Notes: generated by a model not told the origin, from the sequence alone. DNA of 64,000 nucleotides from Heloderma charlesbogerti (GCA_026122225.1 JANEZZ010002066.1:558001-622000); one strand, 5' to 3'. Positions 1-9,640 are shown, counted from the stretch's first letter. Made by a program: numbers and translations.

Positions 1-197
1 AAATGGGGATTTACAAAAAAAAGCCCAGCCACCATTTTTGCCCAAAATGGCAGCCTGGCAAGGGGTCAGGAGGGTGCATACTGCTCACCAAGCACTGGTG
101 GCTTGCCACATGCAGCGAACAGGGTCAGGCAGCCAGCAAGGGTCTTCCGAGCAGTGCACAGCACGGGTGAGGATGAGTTCAGCCATCCCTGCTGATG
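1..197. mobile_element. AT-rich hAT-type MITE, right-hand part (cut by window start)
   Basis: The segment resembles other copies in the window (for example 27354-27846 and 56252-56749): it has the recurrent CCATTTTTGC..AAAATGGCAGC inverted pair and ends GCCATCCCTG, a one-base variant of the CATCCCTA terminus. The left end lies outside the window, so no target duplication can be checked. Assigned by similarity of terminus and internal motif only. Confidence 0.45.
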
Positions 198-398
198 GCT
201 GTATGCTACCACCAGTATCAAAGGCAGTATGGCTATGTACACCAGTTGCTGGAGAACATTGGTGGGGAGGTGCTGTTTCACTCATGTCCTGCTTGTGGGT
301 TCCTGGTCAACAGCTGGTTGGCCACTGTGTGAACAGAATGCAGGACTAGATGGACCCTTGGTCTGATCCAGCAGGGCTCTTCTGATGTTCTTAAATAA
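198..398 (+). mobile_element. 3' end of a CR1-like LINE (TTCTTATG-tail type)
   Basis: Contains the segments GCTGGTTGGCCACTGTGTG and CTAGATGGACCCTTGGTCTG and ends near CTGATGTTCTTAAA. The same 3' region occurs at 6925, 19160 (reverse), 22888 and 45081. At 45081 it is contiguous with a CR1-like reverse-transcriptase 3' region, which identifies this as a LINE tail, not a separate SINE. 5'-truncated and non-coding. Confidence 0.6.
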
Positions 399-483
399 AA
401 TACAATAAATTACAGCATATTAAAGTAATACACTGAAAAGTCTTGCAGGGGAATAGATTTTTTGTTGTGCTTTGGATAAATGA

Positions 484-600
484 TCATAGAATCACAGGCT
501 TGGAAGGGGCCTACAAGACCGTCGAGTCCAACCCCCTGCTCAGTGCAGGAAGCCTGATTCCCAGGCAGTCTCCCTTCCAAGTATGCTCTGAGGTCGAATC
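484..600 (-). mobile_element. CR1 LINE 3' fragment
   Basis: Begins with a degenerate ATCATAGAATCACAGGC (reverse complement of the CR1 3' tail) followed by TTGGAAGGGGCCTACAAG and GTCCAACCCCCTGCTCA, the same order as in the other minus-strand CR1 copies. Short, strongly 5'-truncated and more diverged than the copies at 3645 and 28905. Confidence 0.65.
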
Positions 601-609
601 CCGGAAATC

Positions 610-966
610 TGACCTCTCTCCTTGTCTGCACTGCCTCGGAGGCAGCACGGAGAAGCCCTGTCCTCCACACTTGTAAGAGGAGTGCGGAGCGAATGAAAAG
701 GGCTGGGGCTGGGGGACGTTCCAGGGCAGGGAGAGTGGAGCTGCATGTACAACACATCCTATGTGTTGCATGGCAACTTCCCTTACCGGTCCCCTCTGCT
801 CCCGTTGCTAGACAGCTGAAAATGGCTATCTAGCAAAAAAAAAGCAAGGCAGGAGAGGCATGGAGGGAACAATCCCCCCCCCCCCGTGCCTCTCATGCCT
901 TGCTTTGGATAGGCAGTCGCCTCCGAGTTCGGAGGCAGCCAACTATCTAGTTAGGATTGCGCCCTA
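610..966. mobile_element. MITE with GGGCGCAATCCTA-type terminal repeat
   Basis: The right end reads CTAGTTAGGATTGCGCCCTA, like the ends at 8276, 31910 and 34385. The interior shares the blocks GCACTGCCTCGGAGGCAGC, ACAACACATCCTATGTGT and the GTCTAGC palindrome with those copies. The left end is missing or overwritten near the CR1 fragment. No coding potential. DNA-transposon origin is inferred from the inverted termini. Confidence 0.5.
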
Positions 967-1096
967 AATGGCTCTTGCCAGAGGTCTACATTGGTACCAT
1001 GCAGAGGAATTTTGAAATTAGGCTAGCCAGGAGCCACATGAAATTAGTCTGAGGGCTACATGAGACCCTAGGGATGCAGGTTGTCCACCCCTGGCC
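967..1096. mobile_element. Possible Charlie-like hAT terminus
   Basis: The stretch ends GCAGGTTGTCCACCCCTGG, which resembles the well-known hAT-Charlie type end (..GCCCACCCCTG). No matching left end or target duplication was found, so this is only a suggestion. Confidence 0.25.
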
Positions 1097-1435
1097 TAAA
1101 TAAATATCTTCCATTGCTCCCCTTGGTGGATTTTTGTCCCTCTTTATCTCTGTGATTTGGGACACTGGTGCAACACAAAGCTTCTTAAGCCAGCCCAAGC
1201 CATTTTGACATGTGACGTGAAAAGGCCAGCTGCCGCAGTGCCCCCTCCAGCTGGGCATGGCATGACCAAATTACCCTGTTGAGGAGGGTCTCTCACTTCA
1301 AACAGTCTGCAAGGAGATGCTGGGGCTTGAAATAGCAACCCACAGCTCTATGCATGCTGCCTATGTGGCAAGCCTCCAGGGCTTCAGGTTGGAGGATCAC
1401 CCTAAAAAGTGATCCTCAGGTGGGCCATTGACTAC
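1097..1435. other. Unassigned sequence
   Basis: No recognisable gene, hairpin or repeat family. Short open frames on the minus strand lack protein-like composition. Confidence 0.4.
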
Positions 1436-1873
1436 CCTGAACAGGAAGGCAAAACCCGAACTCGCTGATGTTCTCTGAATTCCATCTTGAAGCACATTCC
1501 AAAGTGAGTCTGTGTCTGATGGCAAGCTTTGTTTTTTCCCATGAAAAACCATACATATTTTTGTGTGTATTTTTCCAAATGTATGCATCAATTATGTGCA
1601 TCTTTGAAATGTATGCATTCTTCTCTCAGTGAGTAAAGCATATTTGTGTGTATTTTTCAAAAGCGTATATTTTTTCATGCACATTTTTTTTCAAATGTAT
1701 GAATGATATTGAACATGTCGGGTGCAGGGGGGAGGTGACGAATCACATTGCAAGCTTGGAAATGTATGGATATCAACTACAGATGGCTTCCTAGTCTCTG
1801 TTCAGTCCAGAAGGTGCAAACTGGAAAATCCTGATAAAATTCAAACTGAAATTAATTTCCCATACATCTCTCC
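1436..1873 (+). mobile_element. AT-rich hAT-type MITE (family X)
   Basis: Shares with 30139-31396, 40967-41376 and the reverse copy at 55971 the ordered blocks CTCTGAATTCCATCTTGAA, TTTTTCCAAATGTATGCATC, GAAATGTATGCATTCTTCTC and CATACATCTCTC (degenerate CATCCCTA end). The left border is approximate. Diverged and non-coding. Confidence 0.5.
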
Positions 1874-2038
1874 TCGGGACATGTGGGAAGAGAGGAAGCT
1901 TCTCAACACTCCCTCATTTCTGCACAGCTCTCTGGGAAGTGAAAGGATCAAGGTATTGGCCTTTCCCATCCTCTCTAACTTCTGGATGTCACTTAGGACA
2001 GAGGGAGGCATGAAGGAAGTAAACCTTTCACTTACTTG

Positions 2039-2866
2039 TAGGGGTGGACAAAAGTCCCTTACCTGATCCCAATGCTTGCTTCGTGGTGGGGGGGAGGCGC
2101 TCCGTCCCTCCCCACCGAAATTCTGGCCGGGGGGGAGGCGCCCTGTCCCTCCGGCCGCGAAACCTTGTCTCCTGCTGGGACGCAAATGGTGGCAGCTGTA
2201 GCCACCGCCGTTTGTGTCCCTGCAGTCAGCCATGATAGGCTACGTAAATGTTTACCTAGCCTATCACGGCTGACTTTAAAAAAAAAAAAAGCGCGTACGC
2301 AAATGGCGGCTCCCATGGCGGCGCCATTTGCATTCCTTATTTTGGCACATGTAGTCTACGTAAACATTTACGTAGACTACAGCGAAAATAAGGGCAACGC
2401 AAATAGTGTTGCCCCTATTTTCACCGTAGTCTATGTAAATGTTTACGTAGACTACACGTGCCCAAATAAGGAACGCAAATGGCGGCGCCCATGGGCGCCG
2501 CCATTTGTGTACGCACTTTTTTTTTTTTAAGTCAGTCATGATAGGCTACGTAAACATTTACGTAGCCTATCACGGTGTTTTAAAAAATCTAGCCGTGATA
2601 GGCTACGTAAATCTTTACGTAGCCTATCACATTTGTTTGTTGTTGTTGTTGTTTTACTTGGAAATGGTGGCGGCTGCAGCCGGTCGGAAGACCGGCCGCT
2701 GCCGAGCTGCCGCCAAAGCCGCCGCCACCAGGGACATTCAAGCAAGGTAAGTCCCGTCCCGGGGGGGGGGGCGGGGGGGCAGACCGTTTCTCCACCAATT
2801 TCGGGGGCCGAATGCGCTGGCATTCGGCCTCCCTGAGATTTGCAGAGAAATTCTCTGGCATCCCTA
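2039..2866 (+). mobile_element. GC-rich palindromic hAT element, copy A (complete)
   Basis: Starts TAGGGGTGGAC and ends GGCATCCCTA. It is flanked by an exact 8-bp duplication CTTACTTG (2031-2038 and 2867-2874), which together with the terminus type points to the hAT superfamily. Order: left terminus; ACTTACCTG block (outward 5' splice-site consensus on the minus strand, 2058-2065); two to three GGGGGGAGGCGC repeats; eight small palindromes (2224-2630); an ATG-led GC arm from 2664; CAAG/GTAAGT at 2743-2752; GGAGAAATTC-like end hairpin. It encodes no transposase, so it must be mobilised in trans. Confidence 0.88.
2224..2630. repeat. Nested palindrome array of copy A
   Basis: Eight hairpins are readable: ATAGGCTACGTAA type at 2224-2275, ACGCAAATGGCGGC type at 2291-2334, GTAGTCTACGTAA type at 2350-2381, central AAGGGCAACGC type at 2383-2426, then mirror copies at 2425-2458, 2474-2509, 2539-2572 and 2595-2630. 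The last is a near-perfect 36-bp palindrome. The whole block is itself an inverted repeat around about 2404, so it can fold as one long hairpin or many short ones. Confidence 0.9.
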
Positions 2867-2874
2867 CTTACTTG

Positions 2875-3009
2875 AGGAAATAGCAAGGCCTCCAACCTTC
2901 TCAGGTGTCCTACAGATAGAACTATTCCCATACAACCCATGGCCCAGGAAGGAAAGAAGAAAGTTGGTGGAGTAACTACTCACTCCATGAGAGTATTGTT
3001 CCCCACCTT
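2875..3009. other. Flanking sequence, unassigned
   Basis: Sequence downstream of copy A up to the start of the recognisable CR1 homology. No gene or motif seen. Confidence 0.3.
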
Positions 3010-3336
3010 GGAGAAGTTTAAGGGAAGACATGATAGTTGTCTTCAAATATCTGAAGAGCTGTAATGCAGTAGGTGGAGCTGACTTGTTCTCTGTCACTCT
3101 GGAGAGCAGGAGTGCAACCAGTGGATGGAAACTGCAGGGAATCAGATTTCAGCTAAACATTAGGAGAAACTTTCTAATGATAAGAGCTGTTTGGCAGCAG
3201 AACAGAATGGCTCAAGAGGTGGTCGGCTTCCCTTCATTGCAGATATTTCAATAGAGGCTGGATGACCATATGTCAGGGATGCTATAGTTGCATCCCACAT
3301 TTCAGATCCTGCATTGAGTGGCAGGTTGGGCTACAT
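3010..3336 (+). mobile_element. CR1-like LINE 3' region, part 1 (interrupted by hAT)
   Basis: Shows the CR1 C-terminal and 3'UTR order: AAGACATGATAGTTGTCTTC, AATCAGATTTCAGCTAAACA, GGCTGGATGACCATATGTC. The element resumes after the hAT at 5347-5395 with GATGACAGCCAAGGTCCC and a tail ending GTCTATGATTTTA. The coding frame is broken. This is the host layer of a three-level nest. Confidence 0.7.
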
Positions 3337-3644
3337 CAGCGGTCCCCAACCTTTTTGGCACCAGGGCCCGGTCTCGTGGAAGAACAATTTTTCCACACAC
3401 TGGGGGGATGGGACCAGGCTGCAGTAGGGGTGTGGGAACTCCCCTTACTTTGGGTCCATGGGGGGGAGGAGATCCCCCCCCCCAGAATCCTCACTGGCCC
3501 TGGCCAGCTCCGCTTCACAGCAAGTCCGCTGGCGGACTTCCGGATGCTGGGACGCAAATGGTTTCCGCATAGCAGATGCCATTTCAATCCCTGTTCTTCA
3601 AGTAATAGGCTATGTAAATCTTTATGTAGCCTATTACTGCAAAG

Positions 3645-5166
3645 AATCATAGAATAGTAGGGTTGGAAGGGGCCTACAAGGCCATCAAGTCCAATCCCCT
3701 GCTCAATGCAGGAATCCAAGACAGAGCATCCCTGACAAATGGCTGTCCAGCCTTCTCTTGAATGCCTCCAGTGTGGGAGAGCCCACCACCTCCCTAGGGA
3801 ATTGGTTCCATTGTCGTATTGCTCTAACAGTCAGGAAGTTTTTCCTGATGTTCAGCCAGAATCTGGCTTCCTGTAACTTGAGCCCATTATTTCATGTCCT
3901 GCACTCTGGGATGATCAAGAACAGATCCTGGCCTTCCTCTCTGTGACAACCTTTCAAGTCCTTGAAGAGCACTATCATATCTCCCTTCAGTCTTCTCTTC
4001 TCAAGGCTAAACATGCCCAGTTCTTTCAGTCTCTCTTCATAGGGCTTTGTTTCCAGTCCCCTGATCATCTTTGTTGCCCTCCTCTAAACCCTCTCCAGTT
4101 TGTCTGCATCCTTCTTAAAGTGTGGTGCCCAGAACTGGACACAGTACTCCAGATGAGGCCTAACCAGTGCTGAGTAGTGGGGAACTAGTACTTCCTGGGA
4201 TTTGGAAGTTATGCTTCTATTAATGCAGCCCAAAAGAGCATTGGCCTTTTTTGCAGCCACATCACATGGTTGGCTCATATTCACCTTGTGATCGACAACA
4301 GTTCCAAGATCTTTCTCGCTTATAGTATTGTTGAACCACATATCCCCCATCTTGTAACTGTGCATTTGGTTTCTTTTTCCTAGGTGCAGAACTTGGCATT
4401 GATCCCTATTAAATGTCATTCTGTTGTTTTCTGCCCAGCACTCCAGTCTATCCAGATCACTTTGAATTTTGTTTCTGTCTTCCAAAGTATTAGCTATCCA
4501 GCCCGATTTTGTGTCATCTGCAAATCTGATCAGCATTCCCTGCACCTCCTCCTCCAAGTCATTAATAAAAATGTGGGAGAGCACTGGGCCCAGGACTGAG
4601 CCCTGTGGTACCCCACTCGTTACCTCCCCCCAGTTTGAGAAGGTCCCATTGATAAGCACTCTTTGAGTCTGATTCTGTAGCCAACTGTGGATCCATCAGA
4701 TCGTTGTTTCATCTAGCCCACTTCTAGCTAGTTTGCTCATCAGGATATCATGGGGCACTTTGTCGAAAGCTTTGCTGAAGTTGAGGTATGTGATGTCTAC
4801 AGCATTCCCATGGTCTACAAGGGAGGTTACTTGATCAAAAAATGAGATCAGATTTGTCTGGCAGGACTTGTTTTTGACAAATCCATGTTGGCTTTGAGTA
4901 ATCACGGCATTGTTTTCAAGGTGCTTCCAGATGGATTGCTTTATCATCTGCTCCAGAATTTTCCCAGGGATTGATGTCAGACTGACTGGTCTGTAGTTCC
5001 CAGGTTCCTCCTTTTTACCCTTTTTGAAGATAGGGACGTTAGCCCTCCTCCTGTCATCTTGCACTTCCCCCATCCTCCATGATTTCTCAAAGAGAATAGA
5101 CAGCGGTTCTGAGAGTTCTTCTGCCAATTCCTTTATTACTCTAGGATGCAGTTCATCTGGCAGGGA
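3645..5166 (-). mobile_element. CR1 LINE, 5'-truncated, 1.5 kb
   Basis: Reading right to left it runs from the middle of the reverse transcriptase to the 3' tail. The plus strand starts AATCATAGAATAGTAGGG, the complement of the CR1 3' end. It lies inside the hAT at 3337-5346. It is the longest CR1 of the window and its frame is nearly intact apart from one internal stop. The 5' truncation is normal for CR1 target-primed insertion. Confidence 0.88.
4084..4659 (-). pseudogene. CR1 reverse transcriptase, C-terminal part
   Basis: An open frame of 191 codons has the RT motif block GVPQGSVLGP (residues 16-25) and the catalytic FADD box (46-49), then the LINE thumb-like region with LGKRNQMHSYKMG and GCINRSITSKS. 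It is in frame with the upstream piece at 4696-5181, separated by a nonsense codon at 4696-4698. It is therefore one decayed ORF2, not a host gene. Confidence 0.85.
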
Positions 5167-5181
5167 TGAACAGGGATGCAA
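4696..5181 (-). pseudogene. CR1 reverse transcriptase, N-terminal part
   Basis: Contains the RT finger motif NYRPVSLTS, preceded by VPIFKKGKKEEPG, and the palm motif FSKAFDKVPHDIL. The first residues of the open frame are read from flanking hAT sequence, so the start codon is accidental. The frame ends at an in-frame stop, and the RT continues in the same frame at 4659. Confidence 0.85.
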
Positions 5182-5346
5182 ATGGCATCCACTATGCGGA
5201 TGCCATTTGTGTCCCAGTGGCTGGAAGTCCTCCAGCGGCTGGAGCGGCCGGTTCCTAACAGGCCACTGCCGGAAGTCTGCCAGCAGCTGGTTCCTAACAG
5301 GCCACAGACTGGTAACGGTCCACGGCCCAGGGGTTGGGGACCCCTG

Positions 5347-5395
5347 GGCTAGATGACAGCCAAGGTCCCTTACAGGTCTATAAGTCTATGATTTT
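5347..5395 (+). mobile_element. CR1-like LINE 3' tail, part 2
   Basis: Continues the element at 3010-3336 after the hAT insertion: CTAGATGACAGCCAAGGTCC followed by a tail ATAAGTCTATGATTTTA, similar to the CR1 3' terminus. The first eight bases are the hAT target duplication. Confidence 0.6.
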
Positions 5396-6312
5396 ATTCT
5401 CCTGTGGCATGCAATGGTGGGGGCAGGGACTGATCCTCTAACAGAGGAAACAGAAACTCCCTCCCTCTCTTTCCAAGAGGTAGGTGCATGAGAGGAAGTG
5501 TATGTCCACTCTCAATTTGCCACCCCTACCAACTCAAGACACCTGAAGCAGGAGGCTTTAGCCTGCCCGGTGGTAGGTCCAGACCTGATGCTCCTACTAA
5601 GTGCTTCAAAAGAAACAAATCTCTGCTTCTTTCCGCAGCTGGTGTGGTCCGCTTGATAGAATGTTGGGGGTTTCCACGAGAGTTCAAATTCCTGCTTAAT
5701 CACAAACTGACAGATGCCCTAGGAATATTAATGCCCCATCCCAAAAGGCTGTTCCTATGATGAATGAAATGAGAACTTTAAGACAGTTTTCGCCTAAACA
5801 TGACTGATAATCTGGAACTGATTAATAATAACATGGGAATGAAGATAAGATAGAAATGATTGATAATTGTAAATTGCCAAAGGGTGACGTTGTAACTGAA
5901 GGGGATGGATATACCAGGGTCAATTTAAGAGACTCACAGAGCAGGGGAAACCTTCAACACAATTACGTACAAGAAACATGTGGAATTATTTATTATACAA
6001 ACAAGGTAAAGAAACAAAGGAAAGCCTCTTACTGTCAGAGTTGTCACTGATGAGATTAGAGGCACTACGCGGAAGAGAGGAAAATTCTTCCTTCAAGTCT
6101 TGTCTAATGTCTGCACATAGAGACATGCGCTGTTGTGCATTAGGAATAGGCCACACAAACAGAAATCTTGATATAGCTTCTTCCATGTTCAGGCATTCGC
6201 CTTCATGCCTTCTCAGAAAGTGTGGAGGAAGGAGCAGGGACGCATGCAGTAGCCCAGGCCGTAATGTCTCTGTTCCCAGCAGCTCGACACCCAAACCTCT
6301 CAGTGCTGTTGC
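5396..6312. other. Unassigned sequence, 0.9 kb
   Basis: Scanned on both strands. No LINE motif, hairpin module or convincing exon. Several 60-140 codon open frames overlap each other on opposite strands and look random. Confidence 0.4.
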
Positions 6313-6916
6313 TAGGGATGGCGGAAAATTCTGCCTCGGACTCCAATGAGGCCGGATTCTAAAGAATCCAGCCCCCCAGAGGACGTGGTGGAATGGAACA
6401 CTTACCTCCACCTCCCCGCAGAATCCTCTTCAGCCAGACCCTCTGGCTCCAGATTTCCAGTGATACGGCCGCCATGCCATATCGCTGGCTGAATGGACTG
6501 ACTGCAGACACAAATGGAATCCAGGATGCTATTTGCAGCCATAAACGCCTTAGTTTAAGGTAAATGCAGCCATAAATGGCTGCATTTAGCTTAAACTAAG
6601 ACCTTTACGGCCGCAAATGGCATCCTGGATGCCGTTTGCAGCCCTGTTTTTTCACGTGATAGGCTACGCAAATATTTGCATAGCCTATCATGTGAATGAA
6701 AAGCATGGATGCAAATGGCCACAGTCAGTCAAGTCCCCTTCAGCCAGCGATATGGCATGGCAGCCCTATCACTGGTGCTTCAGAGCTGGCTGGCAGCTCC
6801 GCAGAATCGCCGTGGAGTGGAGCCAGCTGAAGAGGATTCCGGGGGAGGAATGGATTGCCTCCCCCCTGAGGGCGGATTCCCCACAGACCGGAAGGTAAGG
6901 AATCCTCCCATCCCTA
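6313..6916 (+). mobile_element. Type-2 hAT element (complete)
   Basis: Starts TAGGGATGGCGGAAAATTC and ends CCTCCCATCCCTA, flanked by a perfect duplication GCTGTTGC (6305-6312, 6917-6924). An outward donor-like CTTACCTCCACC sits at 6411-6422 (minus) and GGAAG/GTAAGG at 6890-6899 (plus). The interior has a palindrome CTTAGTTTAAG..CTTAAACTAAG (about 6550-6600), a CAAATGGCATCC module and a GTGATAGGCTACGCAAAT hairpin (6655-6695). It shares modules with the GC-rich type but has different arms. Confidence 0.85.
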
Positions 6917-6924
6917 GCTGTTGC

Positions 6925-7056
6925 ACTGACAGTTCTATTGCATTCCTGTCCTCCTTGTGGGTTCCTAGTCGACAGTTGGTTGGCCACTGTGAGAACAGAA
7001 TGCTGGACCGGATGGACCCTTGGCCTGATCTAGCATGGCTCTTAAGTTCTTATGGA
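6925..7056 (+). mobile_element. CR1-like LINE 3' end (TTCTTATG tail)
   Basis: Contains GTTGGTTGGCCACTGTGAG, GAACAGAATGCTGGACCGG and ends CTTAAGTTCTTATGG. Same family as 198-398 and 45081-45268. Truncated at the left by the target duplication of the preceding hAT. Confidence 0.6.
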
Positions 7057-7232
7057 ATCACAGAATCATAGAATCATAGAATCATAGAATCATAGAATCA
7101 CAGAATCATAGAATAGTAGGGTTGGAAGGGGCCTACAAGGCTATCAAGTCCAACCCCCTGCTCAATGCAGGAATCCAAGTCAGAGCATCCCTGACAGATA
7201 GCTGTCCAGCCTCATCTTGAACGCCTCCAGTG
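7054..7232 (-). mobile_element. CR1 LINE 3' fragment with expanded tail
   Basis: The tail complement is expanded into about six units of ATAGAATC at 7054-7112, followed by AGTAGGGTTGGAAGGGGCC and GCATCCCTGACAGATAGC. Expanded terminal octamers are a normal CR1 feature. The fragment stops abruptly after GCCTCCAGTGTGGG. Confidence 0.8.
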
Positions 7233-7615
7233 TGGGCGTATGTTCTTGTGTTGAGTGGGAAAGTCTGCAGGGAGAATCTTTGTGTGTTAAGATGAACATG
7301 CTTAGAATCCTCCATGCAAATGGGAACCTGCAATCACACTGGGTTCTTGGTTGTGTGAAGGATGCTTAGACTGAACACACTGAGATCCTCTCTTCAGATC
7401 TTCCCATTCAATCTGTGAAGGTCTGAGGCTGCAAGTGGCAGGGACGTTGGGGGTGGGGAGAGCACCCACAGCCCTGCTCCTCCTACACACTTCTGCAGCC
7501 TATGAAAGGAGCTAAAACATGGGGCAAAAAAACCCATTTGCACTTGTGCAAACCTTGCATCAGCCCACATTTGCAGTTGCCTTCCTGCTGTGTGATTGTT
7601 GCCATTTTGGCTACT
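7233..7615. other. Unassigned sequence
   Basis: No gene or repeat family recognised between the CR1 fragment and the SINE. Confidence 0.4.
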
Positions 7616-7826
7616 TAAGTGATGACAGCTGGAGAGAGGCCATCACTCAATGGTACAGAATCTGCTTTGTATGCAGAAGGTCACAAGATTGATCCCCGGC
7701 ATCTCCAGGTAGGGCTAGGTAAGAATTCTGCCTGAAACCCTGGAGAACTGCTGCCAGTCAGCATATAAAAAATACTGGGCTAGATGGACCAATGGTCATG
7801 AATCAGTATAAGGCTATGACTAAGGG
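7616..7826 (+). mobile_element. tRNA-derived SINE
   Basis: Has a degenerate Pol III-type head (ACTCAATGGTACAGAATCTG with a B-box-like AAGATTGATCC), then the body CATCTCCAGGTAGGGCT, GGAGAACTGCTGCCAGTCAG and CTAGATGGACCAATGGTC. This is a common squamate SINE layout (general knowledge). The promoter boxes are mutated, so the copy is probably inactive. Confidence 0.65.
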
Positions 7827-8276
7827 CACAATACTATGGCCACTAGACAGTGGCTACACGGCCATAGGATTTTTCACGTTCTGGGAACTCAGCTTGGAAC
7901 CAGCGCTCCGAGGTTGGTTCCCTGAAAACCAACTCCCCTCCCCTGCCCCCACCACTTCGTAGGCACCACGGTTCGTCCCCAGCTCCATGCTCAGAGGAGC
8001 AGTGTGAAGCAGCCAAAAAGGGGGCGTTCCTGGGGGCAGGGCAGGGCAGGGACAGCAGAAGTGCCATTACAATGCTTACTATGTGCTGTCTGCCCCCCCA
8101 CCCCCACCCCAAGGCACTGTGGCTAGACAGCTGAAATCAGCCATCTAGCCACAAATGCAGGGTGGGTGGAGTGCAGAGGAGAAGATCCCCTCCACACTCT
8201 ACCTGCCCTGCATTGGATAATCAGTTGCCTCTGAGTTCAGAGGCAGCCAACTATCCCCACAGGATTGTGCCCTAAA
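7827..8276. mobile_element. MITE with TAGGGCACAATCCTRTGG inverted termini
   Basis: Left end TAAGGGCACAATACTATGG and right end ACAGGATTGTGCCCTA are inverted repeats. The interior shares GCCACTAGACAGTGGCTA and the GTTGCCTCTGAGTTCAGAGG palindrome with the copies at 610, 31471 and 34385. No clear target duplication, so the copy is old. Non-coding. Confidence 0.6.
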
Positions 8277-9258
8277 TGAGTCAGAATTAGAATTTAGGAT
8301 AATATCTCTACTTTGCAATATTCAACTGGAGAATCATCACCCATTGGGACTCACAAGGGCTGCTAGTGACTTACTTATAAAGAGAGGAATATTATAGGAT
8401 TATACAGCTACCCAGAGTGTTGCAGTCACTTAGCATTACATTGTTACTTTCTTTGCTTATTCCCTGTGAGTTATTTGATTGTTAGTCACCCATTGTAGCC
8501 ATTGCGTGTTATCTCCATTTTGTTACTGATATACACATTCGGTGGCATAGCCAGTAAATTGTTATTTAGTAAATTAATTTAGCTTTTACTGTTCATCCAA
8601 AGGGAATTCTCGTAATTGTCTTCTTCTCTCTGAAACAGCAATTAAAATGGCTGTTAGGAATCTAAAAATAAAAGCAGGACTTCTAATAATCATTGTATCT
8701 CCTTAGGGCCACTTCATAAGCTATTACTGCAAAACAGTCGTCACCAAAAATAAAGTTCTGCATGGCAGATGCCACACTATACCCAAAGGGCCCAAGCTGT
8801 AGCACAACACCATTGTGTGGAAGGTCTTGATGCCAGCAACATATCACATGGGGAGAAAACTGTCTGTCACCCTAACTACATGGTTAAGCTCAATAATGGG
8901 CTTAATCGTCGGTCAGAAATCTGAGGGAGCAGAAAGATGGCAACACTATTCCCAGTCAGATGGGTAAATACTGCAGAAGAGCCTCTCCCCACATGGTTAC
9001 AGGCAGTGGTGTAGTGGTAAATTTTGAAGGATGAATCTCAGCCATCCCCCCAGTCTCCAGTTTCAAAGATTTTACAGCAGAAGGTAGGGATACCTTGACC
9101 TTGCAGAAGGGATGTTTCTTCCCTGCTGGCATGTTGGCTTACTTCATGTTCAGCTACTCTTCTGGTTGCCTGATGAAACTAAAGTCACATTGTATGGGAG
9201 ATGGTTGGGTCTACATTATGGTGCAGACTTGCCCTATTCACACACACACACAGAGAAT
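8277..9258. other. Unassigned sequence, about 1 kb
   Basis: AT-rich, with a short (CA)n run at 9239-9252. No coding region or repeat hallmark was recognised. Confidence 0.4.
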
Positions 9259-9640
9259 AATAGAATCATAGAATAGTAGGGTTGGAAGGGGCCTACAAAG
9301 CCATTGAGTCCAACCCCTGGCCCAATGCAGGAATCCAAGTCAGAGCATCCCTGACAGATGGCTGCCCAGGCTCGTCTTGAATGCCTCCAGTGTGGGAGAG
9401 CCCACTACCTCCCTAGGGAATGGGTTCCATTGCCGTATTGCTGTAACAGTCAGGAAGTTTTTCCTGATGTTCAGCCAGAATCTGGCTTCCTGTCACTTGA
9501 GCCCATTATTCTGTGTCCTGCACTCCAGGATGATAGAGAAGAGATCCTGGCCTTCTTCTCTGTGACAACCTTTCAAGTACTTGAAAAGCGCCATCCTATC
9601 TCCCCTCAGTCTTTCCCCGCTCTCTCTCTCGTCTCAGAGA
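9259..9640 (-). mobile_element. CR1 LINE 3' fragment
   Basis: Starts with ATAGAATCATAGAATAGTAG (complement of the 3' tail) and runs through GCAGGAATCCAAGTCAGAGC, CCCACTACCTCCCTAGGG and CAGTCAGGAAGTTTTTCC. The coding remnants are frame-disrupted. Confidence 0.85.

Larger units (their letters stand above)
3337..5346. mobile_element. hAT element with CAGNGGTCCCCAACC termini, carrying a CR1 insertion
   Basis: The left end CAGCGGTCCCCAACC and right end GGTTGGGGACCCCTG are inverted repeats of the kind seen in Zaphod/Tip100-like hATs (recalled from general knowledge). Flanks GGCTACAT (3329-3336) and GGCTAGAT (5347-5354) match at 7 of 8 positions. Its interior contains the same modules as the TAGGGATG elements: GGACGCAAATGG / CCATTTCAATCCC and AATAGGCTATGTAAAT / TATGTAGCCTATTA (about 3558-3642). 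A minus-strand CR1 fills 3645-5166. Confidence 0.78.

Noticed and set aside
2072..2530. 152-codon open frame through the palindrome core of copy A
   Set aside because: It reads through hairpins and poly(A)/poly(T); the complementary strand has a similar frame because the DNA is palindromic. No homology or splice context.
3660..5160. Host reverse-transcriptase-like gene
   Set aside because: Order of motifs, tail and truncation show a CR1 LINE; an internal stop and insertion in a hAT exclude a domesticated gene here.
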